Part shown: in pieces, positions 21,353 through 29,931 of the stretch
Numbering within the stretch: position 1 is the first letter of the stretch
Layout of the letters: each line of letters starts with the position of its first letter
Assembly (NCBI GenBank): GCA_003151895.1
Contig: PLYX01000078.1
Span: 1-31,938, forward strand
Direction of reading: 5' to 3'
DNA length: 31,938 nt
Source: Solirubrobacterales bacterium
GTDB taxonomy: Bacteria; Actinomycetota; Thermoleophilia; Solirubrobacterales; Solirubrobacteraceae
Made by a program: the position numbers and the translations under genes
The notes under the pieces: model-generated
The model's input: the letters and a program-made list of their open reading frames with translations, nothing else
What the model was told of the DNA's origin: nothing
The model's database searches: none

Positions 21353-23005
21353 TCACCGCGGCCGGCTGGGCGCGAGGTAGCGATAGAGCTCCGGGCGCAC
21401 CCTCGCCGAATTGCGCACCGACCACGCGGTCGTGGGCGTGCAATGCCGCCCGGAGGAGCACGGATGGGGGAGGATCACGAAGCGCACGGCTCCTTCGCCG
21501 ACGAGACGCCGCAGTTCGCTCACCGACACGAGCACGCCGTCGATGCTGCGCAACACGAGCACCGGCTGGGCGTCCTGGGCGATCAGGCCCACCACCGACA
21601 GCGGGTTGGCCGCCGCTGTCTCATAGCGCGCGCCGTGGCGATGTGCGCGCAGGTAGGCGCTGAACTGGCTGCCCGAGCCGGTCGGGTTGGCGTCGCTCGT
21701 GCGTTCTTCCACGAGGTCGATCGATGCCTCCGCGGGGCCCGCGAGCAGCGCCAGCGTGACGATCGCGAGCAACGCCACCCGCAGACGCGGCGTTCCCGCG
21801 GCGCGCGCCAGCAGGTATGCGGTCGCGATCCCGAGGATCGCCGCCACCGCCGGCGACGTCGCTTCCAGGTAGCGCGGCTGCAGGTGACCCATGAAGCTGA
21901 ACAGCAGGTAGGCCGTGGCGAGCCACACGACCAGCGTCGCGATCAGCCGGCGCACGGTTCGTCCATCCCCGACCATCGACTCACCCCGTGTGGCCTGCTC
22001 TGCGCGCGCAGTTTGCTCGGCGTCGACACCTCTGCGGGCAGGATCGCGGTCCCCCATACGGGGACAAGCGAGCAGCCACAGGACGCCGGCGGCGATCAGC
22101 AGCGCGAGCGCCGCCACGAGCTCCATGCCGATCAGGACCGCGTAGTGCGGTTGGCCGGAGCCGAGCAGACGCCCGAGACCGGGAGGGCTCGAGAAGCCGT
22201 ACGGCGTCAGTTCGTGAGTGGCGCCCGTGAGCCGTTCGATGCCGTTGAAGACGAACATCGCCCTGTAGATGCTCCCCGTGTGAGAGCCCATCGGGAACGG
22301 TCGCCCGCTCACAGGGGTCAGCGACGCCGTGAACGCCCACGCCATCGCCACCACCGCGAACACCGTGGCGGTGGCGCCCGCAAGCGCGATCCGGCGGCCC
22401 GGGCGCGAGGCGGCCCACCACATCAGCGCCAGCGCCGGCAACGGCACGAGCGCCTGGCCGAGCTTCACGTCGAACGCCACCCCCACGAGCGCCGCGCTCA
22501 ACAGCACGTAGCGCGCTCGCCGGCTCTGCACCGCGACCACCGACGCCCACAACGCGGCCACAAGCAGCGCGCTCATCACCGAGTCCATCGTGTCGCTGCG
22601 CGAGGTCAGCACGGCGATCGGCAGCACCGCGAGCGCGAGCGCGGCGAGCGCGCCCGCCGTCCGTCCGCAGGCGCGCGTCACGGCGGCGTAGAGCAGCGCG
22701 ACCGCCGCGATCCCTCCCAGCGCCTCCGGCAGGGCCAGGGCGGTGCGGTTGAAGCCGAGCAGCTTCGTCGAGAGGACCTGCAGCCACAGATCGACCGGAG
22801 GCTTGTCGATCGCCAGCTTGGCGCTCGGATCGAGCGCGCCGAAGAAGAAGTTGTGCCAGGAGAGGCCCATGCTGCGAACGGCGGCGTCGTAGAAGGGATT
22901 CTGGGCGTCGTGCTGGATCCCCCACAGGCGCAGCACCGCGGCGAGCGCCACGATCGCGAACGGGATCGCGCTCGCCCGGCTTGGAAGCTTGAGCGGGCGC
23001 GCCAT
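21353..23005 (-). CDS. GT39/ArnT-like membrane glycosyltransferase
   Basis: A 550-residue polytopic protein of the polyprenyl-phosphate-dependent mannosyltransferase/ArnT superfamily (GT-C fold). The first loop carries FYDAAVRSMGLSWHNFFF and KLAIDKPPVDLWLQ, matching the group's catalytic loop and its conserved DKPP motif. About ten membrane helices follow, including MGHLQPRYLEATSPAVAAIL. The C-terminal about 120 residues are a soluble extracytoplasmic domain. Such enzymes transfer a sugar from a lipid carrier to proteins or envelope glycans outside the membrane, which could include the exoproteins encoded upstream (inference). I chose the ATG at 23005 because the frame before it overlaps the divergent glpD and codes nothing conserved. 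Confidence 0.85.
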   Translation of the reverse strand: MARPLKLPSRASAIPFAIVALAAVLRLWGIQHDAQNPFYDAAVRSMGLSWHNFFFGALDPSAKLAIDKPPVDLWLQVLSTKLLGFNRTALALPEALGGIAAVALLYAAVTRACGRTAGALAALALAVLPIAVLTSRSDTMDSVMSALLVAALWASVVAVQSRRARYVLLSAALVGVAFDVKLGQALVPLPALALMWWAASRPGRRIALAGATATVFAVVAMAWAFTASLTPVSGRPFPMGSHTGSIYRAMFVFNGIERLTGATHELTPYGFSSPPGLGRLLGSGQPHYAVLIGMELVAALALLIAAGVLWLLACPRMGDRDPARRGVDAEQTARAEQATRGESMVGDGRTVRRLIATLVVWLATAYLLFSFMGHLQPRYLEATSPAVAAILGIATAYLLARAAGTPRLRVALLAIVTLALLAGPAEASIDLVEERTSDANPTGSGSQFSAYLRAHRHGARYETAAANPLSVVGLIAQDAQPVLVLRSIDGVLVSVSELRRLVGEGAVRFVILPHPCSSGRHCTPTTAWSVRNSARVRPELYRYLAPSRPR

Positions 23006-23069
23006 CGCCGGGAGCGTACCGGTGGGCTCGCGGGGGCGAGCCTTCCGCGCCCTCTGGAACACTGGGAGC

Positions 23070-24836
23070 GTGCTCTCGCGTAAAGACGCAGTCGCGGCCC
23101 TGTCCGCCAACGAGTTCGATCTCGTGGTCGTCGGCGGTGGGATCACCGGCGCCGGCGTCGCGTTGGATGCCGCGGCTCGCGGCTACAGCGTCGCGCTCGT
23201 CGAGCGCGCCGACTACGCATCGGGGACCTCCAGCCGCTCCAGCAAGCTCGTCCACGGTGGGCTGCGCTACCTGCAGCATTTCGATCTCGGGCTCGTCCGC
23301 GAGGCGCTGCTGGAGCGTCAGTTGATGGTGGCGCTCGCGCCGCACCTGGTGCGCCCGCTGCCGCTCGTGGTGCCCGTGTTCGACGGCGCTCGCCCAGACA
23401 GGATGATGGGAGTCGGGTTGAACCTGTATGACGTCATGTCTGTCGACCGCGAGCGCTTGCGCACACGTCGCTCCCGTCGTACCCAAAGGGCACACACCCA
23501 GAGGGCGCAGGGCGGCGGGCGCGGCGAGCAGGCCGGCGGCGAGCCCGGGGCCGGCGCCCGAACAGCTGTGCTCGAGGAGGGGGAGTCGTGGAGCCCCGAG
23601 CGCCATCGCGTCATCTCCGGCGAGGACGTGGTCGAGCTACTGCCCGCGCTGGCCAAGCGCGAGCCGACGAGCGGCTATCTCTTCTATGACTGCCAGACCG
23701 ACGATGCGCGTCTGGTGCTCACGGTGCTCGGCGAGGCCGAGCGTTTCGGGGCGGTGTGCGCCAACCGCATGAACGCGACCGCGCTGCTCGAGCGTGACGG
23801 GCGGGCACGCGGTGTGCACGTGCACGACGAGGAGAGCGGTGAGCGCTTCGCCGTGCGAGCCGAGAACGTGGTCAACGCGACCGGAGTGTGGGCGGACGAG
23901 CTGCGTCCGCGGGAGCTCCACGAGGAGGCCGAGCTGCCGGTCATCAGGCCGAGCCGCGGAACCCACGTGACGCTGCGCCACGAGGACCTGCCGCTCATCG
24001 GAGGCGCGATCGTGCCGGCCGGGGCGGGCAGGACGATCTTCGCCCTGCCGTGGCTCGGACGCACGCTCGTCGGCACCACCGACAACGACTACGAGGGCTC
24101 GCTCGATCACGTTCGCCCCTCGGGGGAGGACGTGGACTACCTGCTGGCGGCGGTCAACGAGTTCTTCGCCACCGAGCTCGGTCGCGGCGATCTCGCGGGC
24201 GCCTACGCCGGGGTGCGCCCACTGATCTCAACGGGCGACACGAAGAAGTCGGTGGACATCTCCCGCAAGGCCGAGCTCTATGAGACTTCGAGCGGCATGA
24301 TCACGATCACCGGCGGCAAGCTCACCACGTGGCGGCGCATGGCCAAGATGGTCGTCGACCGGCTCGTCGAGCGCGAAGCGCGCGACGCTCCCTGCCGCAC
24401 CGCCGAGATCCCGCTGGGACAGGCCGTCGCGGTCGAGGAGTTGCCGCTCGCCGACGGGGTTTCCGAACCGGCGCGGGCGGCGCTCGCCGCCCGCTATGGC
24501 TACGGGGCGCACGAGGTTCTCGCGCTGATCGCCGAGCGAGCGGAGCTTGCCCAGCCGATCGTTCCCGGGCTCCCCGATCTGATGGCCGAGGTCGTGATCG
24601 CCGCCCGCCGCGAGCAGGCGCGCAGCGTGGGCGACGTGCTGCTGCGGCGCACGCGACTCGGGCTGATCGCGGCTCGCGAGCTGTGCGGTGGGCCCGACGC
24701 GTCCTCGTCCGTCGAGCGGGTCGCACGTGTGATGGCGGGCGAGCTCGGCTGGGACGCGCGGCGCACGCTCGCCGAGAGCGAGCGCTTCCTGGAGGAGGCC
24801 CGTCAGGAGGGGATCCTCGTCGGGGACGACACATGA
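23070..24836 (+). CDS. glpD: FAD-dependent glycerol-3-phosphate dehydrogenase
   Basis: A 588-residue flavoprotein that oxidises glycerol-3-phosphate to dihydroxyacetone phosphate at the membrane. The FAD motif VVVGGGITGAGVALDAAARG starts near residue 19. Then come SSRSSKLVHGGLRYL, YLFYDCQTDDARLVL, TTDNDYEG and ITGGKLTTWRRMA, all typical of GlpD, with the C-terminal helical cap domain present. GTG at 23070 is chosen because homology begins within a few codons. GGGAG lies too close to it to be a standard ribosome site. Residues about 128-173 form an Arg/Gly/Gln-rich insertion absent from most relatives. The stop overlaps the folP start (ATGA). Confidence 0.92.
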   Translation: MLSRKDAVAALSANEFDLVVVGGGITGAGVALDAAARGYSVALVERADYASGTSSRSSKLVHGGLRYLQHFDLGLVREALLERQLMVALAPHLVRPLPLVVPVFDGARPDRMMGVGLNLYDVMSVDRERLRTRRSRRTQRAHTQRAQGGGRGEQAGGEPGAGARTAVLEEGESWSPERHRVISGEDVVELLPALAKREPTSGYLFYDCQTDDARLVLTVLGEAERFGAVCANRMNATALLERDGRARGVHVHDEESGERFAVRAENVVNATGVWADELRPRELHEEAELPVIRPSRGTHVTLRHEDLPLIGGAIVPAGAGRTIFALPWLGRTLVGTTDNDYEGSLDHVRPSGEDVDYLLAAVNEFFATELGRGDLAGAYAGVRPLISTGDTKKSVDISRKAELYETSSGMITITGGKLTTWRRMAKMVVDRLVEREARDAPCRTAEIPLGQAVAVEELPLADGVSEPARAALAARYGYGAHEVLALIAERAELAQPIVPGLPDLMAEVVIAARREQARSVGDVLLRRTRLGLIAARELCGGPDASSSVERVARVMAGELGWDARRTLAESERFLEEARQEGILVGDDT

Positions 24837-25762
24837 GGACGGCCGCTCCCACCTATCGCCTCGCCGCCGCGGGCCGGGTGCTGGAACTCGGGAGCAGACC
24901 GTGGCTGATGGGCGTGGTCAACGCGTCCCCCGACTCGTTCAGCGACGGGGGTCGCTACCGGACGCTCGAGCAGCGCGTGGAGCTCGCCGCCGAGCTGCTG
25001 CGCTCAGGCGCCGACATCCTGGACGTCGGCGGCGAGTCGGCGAGCACCGATCGCCCGCCGGTCGAGGTCGAGGAGGAGATCGCGCGAGTCGTGCCCCTGA
25101 TCGAGCGCGTCGCGGCGGAGCTCGGCGCGATCGTCTCCGTGGACACCTACAAGCCGGCGGTCGCTCGAGCGGCGATCGCGGCGGGAGCGTCGATCGTCAA
25201 CGACGTCAGCGGGCTGCGCGACCCCGAGCTGGCCGAGGTGTGCGCACACACGGGGGCTGCGCTTGTCGTGATGCACACGCGCGCGTCGCCCAGGCAGCGC
25301 ATGCAGGATCCCGACCTCTACGAGGACGTCACACGGGACGTGCTCTCCTTCCTTGGAGAGCGCATCGCGGTTGCGCTGCAGGCGGGCGTCGCCCGCGAGC
25401 AGCTGATCGTCGACCCGGGCCCGGACTTCGCGAAGACCCCGGCGCAGACGGTCGAGCTGCTTGCGGGCGTCTCACGTCTGCACGCGCTCGGGCGCCCGCT
25501 GCTGATGGCGATCTCGCGCAAGGACTTCATCGGAGCGCTCACCGGGAGAGCCCCGCGCGAGCGCCTCGCGGGCACGCTTGCGGCGCTTGCTCATGGCGTG
25601 GAGCAGGGAGCCCACATCTTCCGCATGCACGACGTCGCCGCCGCCTCCGACTACCTGGCGGTGCGGGCGGCGCTCAGAGGCGATCTCGTGCCGGGCAGGG
25701 ATCTGGCGCTCCCCGAGGAACTGCGACACGACCGGCCCGTCGCCGACACCTCTGCCGAGTAG
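24833..25762 (+). CDS. folP: Dihydropteroate synthase
   Basis: A 309-residue cytoplasmic TIM-barrel enzyme that condenses 6-hydroxymethyl-dihydropterin pyrophosphate with p-aminobenzoate in folate synthesis. Motifs in order: GVVNASPDSFSDGG (27-40), GADILDVGGESAS (59-71), VSVDTYKPAVA (101-111), IVNDVSGL (121-128), MHTR (147-150), LIVDPGPDFAKT (191-202), AISRKDFIG (226-234) and FRMHDVAA (263-270). The pterin loop has DPGPDFAK where most enzymes have DPGIGFGK, and the first motif has NAS for NxT. It is translationally coupled to glpD (ATGA), an unusual partner. Confidence 0.9.
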   Translation: MRTAAPTYRLAAAGRVLELGSRPWLMGVVNASPDSFSDGGRYRTLEQRVELAAELLRSGADILDVGGESASTDRPPVEVEEEIARVVPLIERVAAELGAIVSVDTYKPAVARAAIAAGASIVNDVSGLRDPELAEVCAHTGAALVVMHTRASPRQRMQDPDLYEDVTRDVLSFLGERIAVALQAGVAREQLIVDPGPDFAKTPAQTVELLAGVSRLHALGRPLLMAISRKDFIGALTGRAPRERLAGTLAALAHGVEQGAHIFRMHDVAAASDYLAVRAALRGDLVPGRDLALPEELRHDRPVADTSAE

Positions 25763-25775
25763 CCGCCTCGTTCAC

Positions 25776-25791
25776 CGGGCCGGCCGGCCCG
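25776..25791. terminator. Perfect 16-bp GC palindrome between folP and the Rho-like gene
   Basis: CGGGCCGGCCGGCCCG is fully palindromic and lies 14 bases after the folP stop. It may help end the glpD-folP transcript. TAAGGT at 25797-25802 just beyond it could be the -10 of the next gene. Confidence 0.35.
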
Positions 25792-25882
25792 CAGGCTAAG
25801 GTGTGATGCGCACGTGGGTGCCGACCGCTGTCCAACGCGGCCGGACGCCAACCGCCCCAACCACGACGAAGGAGAACAACCC

Positions 25883-27160
25883 ATGACAGTGCTCGACCGC
25901 TCCGAGCTTCAGGCAAGCCCGCTTGCCGACCTGCACCTGATAGCAGACCAGATAGGACTCGAGGGCTTCAGACGACTGCGCAAGGCCGACTTGATCGGCG
26001 CGATCCTCGGCGAGAAGAAAGAGGACGAGCGCGGGTCGGACAGCAGCCCATCGGAGGAGGAGGCGCCCGAGCGCCGCGCCCCCTCGCGCCGCTCCCGCAC
26101 CACGCGCTCGCGACGTGGCGGCTCTCGGGCGTTGTCCTCGACCGATACGAAGTCCTCAGCCGACGAGGACGAGGAGCGTGCGCGCCCCGCCGCCGACAGC
26201 GCTCCCGCCGCGCGGCGGGAGCGCGGCCGCGCCGAGCGCGAGAAGTCCGACGAGCCCGAGCGTGCGGCCGAGGGCGTCGTCGAGGTTCTCGGCAACGGTT
26301 CGGCCTTCCTGCGCGTGCAGCCGCCCGAGTCATCCGACGATGACGTGTACATCTCCGCCGCCCAGGTGCGTCGCTGCGAGCTCGTCTCCGGGGATCGCGT
26401 GAGCGGGCCGGTGCGCACCCCGAGGCGCTCGGAGCGCCACCCGTCGCTCATCCGGATCGACACGATCAACGGCGAGCCGGCCGACTCCGTGGCCGAGGGC
26501 ACGCGCTACGACGACCTGCCTGTCTCCTACCCGAGCGAGCGGCTCGCGCTGGACTCCGAGGACGCCACGCTGAAGGCGATCGAGTGGCTCACGCCGCTCG
26601 GCCGCGGGTCCCGAGCGGTGATCGTGGGCGGCGCCCGTGCGGGCAAGACGGAGACGCTGCGTCGCATCCTCGGCGCGCTCGCCGGCCGCGAGGGACTCGA
26701 GCCGGCGCTCGTGCTCGCCGGCGTGCGACCGGAGGAGCTCGCCGAATGGCAGCAGGGACCGGTTGCGCCCGCGGCGACGCTCACCTTCGCCGCCTCGCCC
26801 GACGCTCAGGGGCAGGCGGTGGAGCCCGTCGTCGAGACCGCCAAGCGGATCGCCGCCCGCGGTGGCAACGCGGTGGTGCTGATCGACGGACTCGACGGCA
26901 TGCACCCGCACACCGCCCGCAAGGTGCTCGCGGCGGCGCGCAACCTGACCGGCGGAGGCTCGCTCACGGTGATCGCGACCGCCGCACGCCCGTTCGGCGG
27001 CGAGACGACCGTGATCGCGCTCGACGCGGTTCGCGCCAGCACAGGCCAACTGCCGGCCCTCGACCTGGTGGGCAGCGGCACCCTGAAGCCGGAGCTGCTC
27101 GTCGGCGAGGATGGGGCAGAGGCGATCACCAGCGCACGCGCGGCAGCAGCCGAGGGATGA
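25883..27160 (+). CDS. Degenerate Rho-like transcription-termination ATPase
   Basis: A 425-residue protein with Rho architecture. A Rho_N helical domain lies at about 8-43, a disordered Arg/Ser/Glu-rich linker at 44-128, and an OB/cold-shock-like RNA-binding domain at 129-197 (GVVEVLGNGSAFLRV, VYISAAQVRR, SGDRVSGPVR). A RecA-type ATPase domain occupies 225-410. Walker A is GGARAGKT (249-256) and Walker B is VVLID (331-335). Compared with Rho, the DERPEEV motif reads AGVRPEEL, losing the Asp-Glu pair. The segment between Walker B and AARNLTGGGSLTVIATA lacks the Q-loop, and the KGTGN-type R-loop before PALDLVGSGTLKPELL is absent. It is probably a paralogue, not the main Rho. AAGGAGAA precedes the ATG at 25883. 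Confidence 0.8.
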   Translation: MTVLDRSELQASPLADLHLIADQIGLEGFRRLRKADLIGAILGEKKEDERGSDSSPSEEEAPERRAPSRRSRTTRSRRGGSRALSSTDTKSSADEDEERARPAADSAPAARRERGRAEREKSDEPERAAEGVVEVLGNGSAFLRVQPPESSDDDVYISAAQVRRCELVSGDRVSGPVRTPRRSERHPSLIRIDTINGEPADSVAEGTRYDDLPVSYPSERLALDSEDATLKAIEWLTPLGRGSRAVIVGGARAGKTETLRRILGALAGREGLEPALVLAGVRPEELAEWQQGPVAPAATLTFAASPDAQGQAVEPVVETAKRIAARGGNAVVLIDGLDGMHPHTARKVLAAARNLTGGGSLTVIATAARPFGGETTVIALDAVRASTGQLPALDLVGSGTLKPELLVGEDGAEAITSARAAAAEG

Positions 27161-27167
27161 GGCGAAA

Positions 27168-27189
27168 GACCCTCAGCGTCTAGAGGGTC
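27168..27189 (+). terminator. Hairpin after the Rho-like gene
   Basis: GACCCTC (27168-27174) pairs with GAGGGTC (27183-27189) around an 8-base loop, starting seven bases past the stop codon. Confidence 0.45.
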
Positions 27190-27223
27190 GATGAGCAAGC
27201 GAGACAAGGACGCAGGTCGCGTG

Positions 27224-27238
27224 GCGTGCTAGGCACGC
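27224..27238. terminator. Second hairpin in the convergent gap
   Basis: GCGTGC and GCACGC flank a three-base TAG loop. It lies between the Rho-like gene and the convergent 153-residue gene and could serve either strand. Confidence 0.35.
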
Positions 27239-27291
27239 TGGCCGATCTCCGATCGGTCCGAGGACGCAGTATCGCGCCGCTCAGCGGCCCT

Positions 27292-27753
27292 CTAGCGGCG
27301 GTAGGCGACTCGGCCCCACGAGGGCTCGGGGGCGAGCTCGATCGGCTCGCCGCTGCGGTCGTGCTGCACGTAGACGAAGCTGCCGGTCTCCTCGACGAAG
27401 GAGAACGTCAGCTCGCCCTCGTTGACGCGCTGGTCGAGCCACGCGCCGCGGAAAACCAGGCGGCGCAGCCAGTGCACGAGTGAGCGCTCCGCCGGCCCGA
27501 CGATTTCCGGCCAGCAGTCGTTGACGTGCTCGCCGAGCGCGGAGGCGGGATCCTGGATGTCGCCGTTGACCGCCAGGTTGACGAGATCCTCGAGCTCGTC
27601 CTCGCCCAAGCGCCCGCCGACGAAGCCGAGCTTCAGCGCCGCCTGCTCGCAACGTTCGCTGAAGTCGCGTTCGTTGAAGGTGAAGCGCAGATCGCCGTAT
27701 TCGAGCACGAAGTCCTCACCGGAGTTGTAGTTGCCGCGACGTGTCTTGTCCAT
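27292..27753 (-). CDS. Conserved-looking hypothetical protein, 153 aa
   Basis: A soluble 153-residue protein with no signal peptide or membrane segment and a natural mix of residues (MDKTRRGNYNSGEDFVLEYG, then FTFNERDFSERC, then ELEDLVNLAVNGDI, ending PEPSWGRVAYRR). Helical and strand segments look real and codon positions are GC-biased as expected for a gene. I recognise no domain. It could be an enzyme-accessory or DNA-associated protein, but nothing in the sequence decides this. It is convergent with the Rho-like gene, and its start lies about 150 bases from the divergent transporter. Confidence 0.65.
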   Translation of the reverse strand: MDKTRRGNYNSGEDFVLEYGDLRFTFNERDFSERCEQAALKLGFVGGRLGEDELEDLVNLAVNGDIQDPASALGEHVNDCWPEIVGPAERSLVHWLRRLVFRGAWLDQRVNEGELTFSFVEETGSFVYVQHDRSGEPIELAPEPSWGRVAYRR

Positions 27754-27891
27754 GGGTGACGAGTTAAGGGTCCGGATGGATGTTGGGTGTGGAGCTGTTG
27801 CTCGCTTCGGCTCCGGGCGTCGGGATCATAAGCCCGGGTCCTGCCCGGTCGTCCTGCCTGCACGCGATATTGCATCCAGGGGTGGGCTCTA

Positions 27892-27897
27892 TACGCT
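27892..27897 (+). promoter_or_regulatory. Candidate -10 box of the APC transporter
   Basis: TACGCT lies eight bases before the ATG at 27906, in the context CTATACGCTCCGGGTAG; an overlapping TATACG is also possible. There is no Shine-Dalgarno site, which suggests a leaderless or nearly leaderless message. Confidence 0.3.
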
Positions 27898-27905
27898 CCG
27901 GGTAG

Positions 27906-29861
27906 ATGGCACGCCTCACCGAGCATGGGCTGCGCCGGTCGGTCGGGACCCCCGGCCTGTTCGCGACCGCCTACGGCAACGTCGGCTCCTCGATCTACTA
28001 CGCGCTCGGGCTCGTGGCCGCGCACGCGCTGGGCCTCACGCCGCTCGTGTTCGTGTTCGCGGGGGCCCTGTTCGCGCTCACCGCGAAGACCTACTCGGAG
28101 GGCGCCGCGATGTTCCCCGAGGCGGGCGGCTCCTCCTCGTTCGCGCGTCACGCGTTCAACGAGCTCGTGTCGTTCTTCGCGGGTTGGGCGCTCAGCCTCG
28201 ACTACATCCTCACGATCGCGATCTCCGCGTTCTTCGTGCCGCACTACCTGAGCGCGTTCCCGGGGCTCGGAGCGCTCGACCACAACCCGGGGGACATCGT
28301 CGGCGGGCTTGTCGTGGTGGTGGCGCTCGCCGGCTTGAACATTCGCGGCCTGGGGGAGTCGGCGAAGCTCAACTTCGTCCTCGCCCTCGTGGACCTCTCC
28401 ACGCAGGTCCTGCTCGTGGCGCTCGGCGCCGTGCTCGTGCTCGACCCCTCGCTCTTGATCCACCAGGTCCACCTGGGCAAGGTGCCGAGCTGGCACGAAC
28501 TGATCTTCGCGCTCTCGCTGGCGATGCTCGCCTACACCGGCATCGAGACGGTGTCGAACATGGCCGAGGAGGCGCGCGATCCCGGCCGGCAGGTGCCAAA
28601 GGCCGTGAACCTCGTGGTGCTCGCCGTGCTCGGCGTGTACCTCGGCATCTCGATGATCGCGCTGTCGGCGCTGCCCGTCATCCACCACGGAGTCGGCTTC
28701 AACGGCGTCCTGCAGCAGACATATGCCCACCCCGGCTATGCCACCGAGCTCGGCGGCCATTTCCAGAACGACCCGGTGCTGGGGATCGTCTCGCGGTTGG
28801 GGCTGCACGGCACCGTTCTGAACCTGGCCCAGTACTACGTCGGGCTGCTCGCAGCGACGATCCTGTTCATCGCCACGAACGCCGGCATGATCGGGATCTC
28901 GCGCCTGTCGTGGTCGCTGGCCGAGCACCGCCAGCTGCCCGGCATCTTCGCGCAGTTGCACGCGCGCTTCCGCACGCCGTGGTTCACGATCGTGTTCTTC
29001 TCTGGTCTTGCCGGGCTGCTCGTGCTGTACGGCAACACGAACGTGCTCGGCAACCTCTACTCGTTCGGTGCGCTGCTCTCGTTCACGATCGCCCACATCT
29101 CGGTGATCGCGTTGCGAGTCAAGGAGCCCAGCCGCGAACGTCCCTATCGGCTGCCGTGGAACGTGCGCATTCGCGGCTCCTCGATTCCGCTGACGGCTGT
29201 CATCGGAGGCATCGGCACAGCCACCGTGTGGGTGGTCGTCGTAATCACGCACCCCGAGGCGCGCACCGTCGGCATCCCCTGGATGATCTTCGGGATGGCC
29301 GGCTACGTCTTCTACCGCCGCCGCCAGGGCCTCGACCTGCGCGAGACCCGCCGCATCGAGCGGGCAGAGCGTCCAGCCGACTTCGAGGCGCTCGGCTACC
29401 GCACGGCGCTCGTGCCGATCTTCGGAGGGGACGTCAGCGCGAGTGCCCTGTCAAGTGCGGCGAAGCTGATCGGCGAAGACGGCGTCGTGTACGCGGTGTT
29501 CGTGCTTCCCGTGCCCAGCCAGCTGTCGCTGGAGGCGGGGCTGGAGGCCGAGGAGGCGCAGGGCCGCGCTGCCCTTGAGAGCGCGCGCATCAAGGCGCGC
29601 CGCTCGAACATCAAGATCCGCACGGGCTTGATCCGCACGCGCAACCCGGGGGCGGCGCTCGTCGAAGAGGCCAGACGGGTTGGCTCGGACGTGATCTACT
29701 GGTCGACGATTCACGCCCCCGTCGGCGAGCAGCGGATCGGCCCGACCGCCACCTATCTGTTGAGCAAGCGCCCGTGCCGGGTCATCATCGAGACCGAGAA
29801 CCGGCCCGAGCGTCCGCGCGAGGGGACCGAGAAGGCGCCGCTGAGCGGGGCGCCCGCCTGA
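27906..29861 (+). CDS. APC-superfamily amino-acid transporter fused to a UspA-like domain
   Basis: A 651-residue protein. Residues about 1-465 are an APC (amino acid-polyamine-organocation) transporter. Twelve membrane segments are expected, with the substrate-helix motif YGNVGSSIYYALG, then AYTGIETVSNMAEEARDPGR and FRTPWFTIVFFSGL, which are standard APC landmarks. Residues about 480-635 form a cytoplasmic universal-stress-protein-like domain (YRTALVPIFGGD, ALVEEARRVGSDVIYWST, the glycine-containing IGPTATYLLSKRPCRVIIE). The domain could sense nucleotides and gate transport; this is inference from domain identity. Substrate cannot be assigned. The ATG at 27906 is chosen because the transporter fold begins directly. 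The gene ends before an inverted repeat shared with the convergent lipoprotein gene. Confidence 0.88.
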   Translation: MARLTEHGLRRSVGTPGLFATAYGNVGSSIYYALGLVAAHALGLTPLVFVFAGALFALTAKTYSEGAAMFPEAGGSSSFARHAFNELVSFFAGWALSLDYILTIAISAFFVPHYLSAFPGLGALDHNPGDIVGGLVVVVALAGLNIRGLGESAKLNFVLALVDLSTQVLLVALGAVLVLDPSLLIHQVHLGKVPSWHELIFALSLAMLAYTGIETVSNMAEEARDPGRQVPKAVNLVVLAVLGVYLGISMIALSALPVIHHGVGFNGVLQQTYAHPGYATELGGHFQNDPVLGIVSRLGLHGTVLNLAQYYVGLLAATILFIATNAGMIGISRLSWSLAEHRQLPGIFAQLHARFRTPWFTIVFFSGLAGLLVLYGNTNVLGNLYSFGALLSFTIAHISVIALRVKEPSRERPYRLPWNVRIRGSSIPLTAVIGGIGTATVWVVVVITHPEARTVGIPWMIFGMAGYVFYRRRQGLDLRETRRIERAERPADFEALGYRTALVPIFGGDVSASALSSAAKLIGEDGVVYAVFVLPVPSQLSLEAGLEAEEAQGRAALESARIKARRSNIKIRTGLIRTRNPGAALVEEARRVGSDVIYWSTIHAPVGEQRIGPTATYLLSKRPCRVIIETENRPERPREGTEKAPLSGAPA

Positions 29862-29890
29862 CCCTTTACTGCGCTTTACGGTCCCGGCTC

Positions 29891-29924
29891 GTCTATAAAG
29901 CATTGACGGATTTGCTTTAGAGAC
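29891..29924. terminator. Bidirectional inverted repeat between convergent genes
   Basis: GTCTATAAAGCA pairs with TGCTTTAGAGAC across a ten-base loop: twelve pairs with one A-G mismatch. It occupies the middle of the 70-base gap between the transporter and the DUF3352-like gene, eight bases from the latter's stop. Its A/T-rich stem is unusual for this genome. A two-way terminator is the simplest reading. Confidence 0.55.
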
Positions 29925-29931
29925 GCTAGTT

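Noticed and set aside
21065..23083. Long plus-strand frame opposite the glycosyltransferase
   Set aside because: The composition is an antisense artefact; the minus strand encodes a clear GT39-like membrane protein.
27190..27291. Hairpin-rich stretch considered as a tRNA
   Set aside because: No anticodon arm, T-loop or CCA end could be fitted; simple terminator hairpins explain it.
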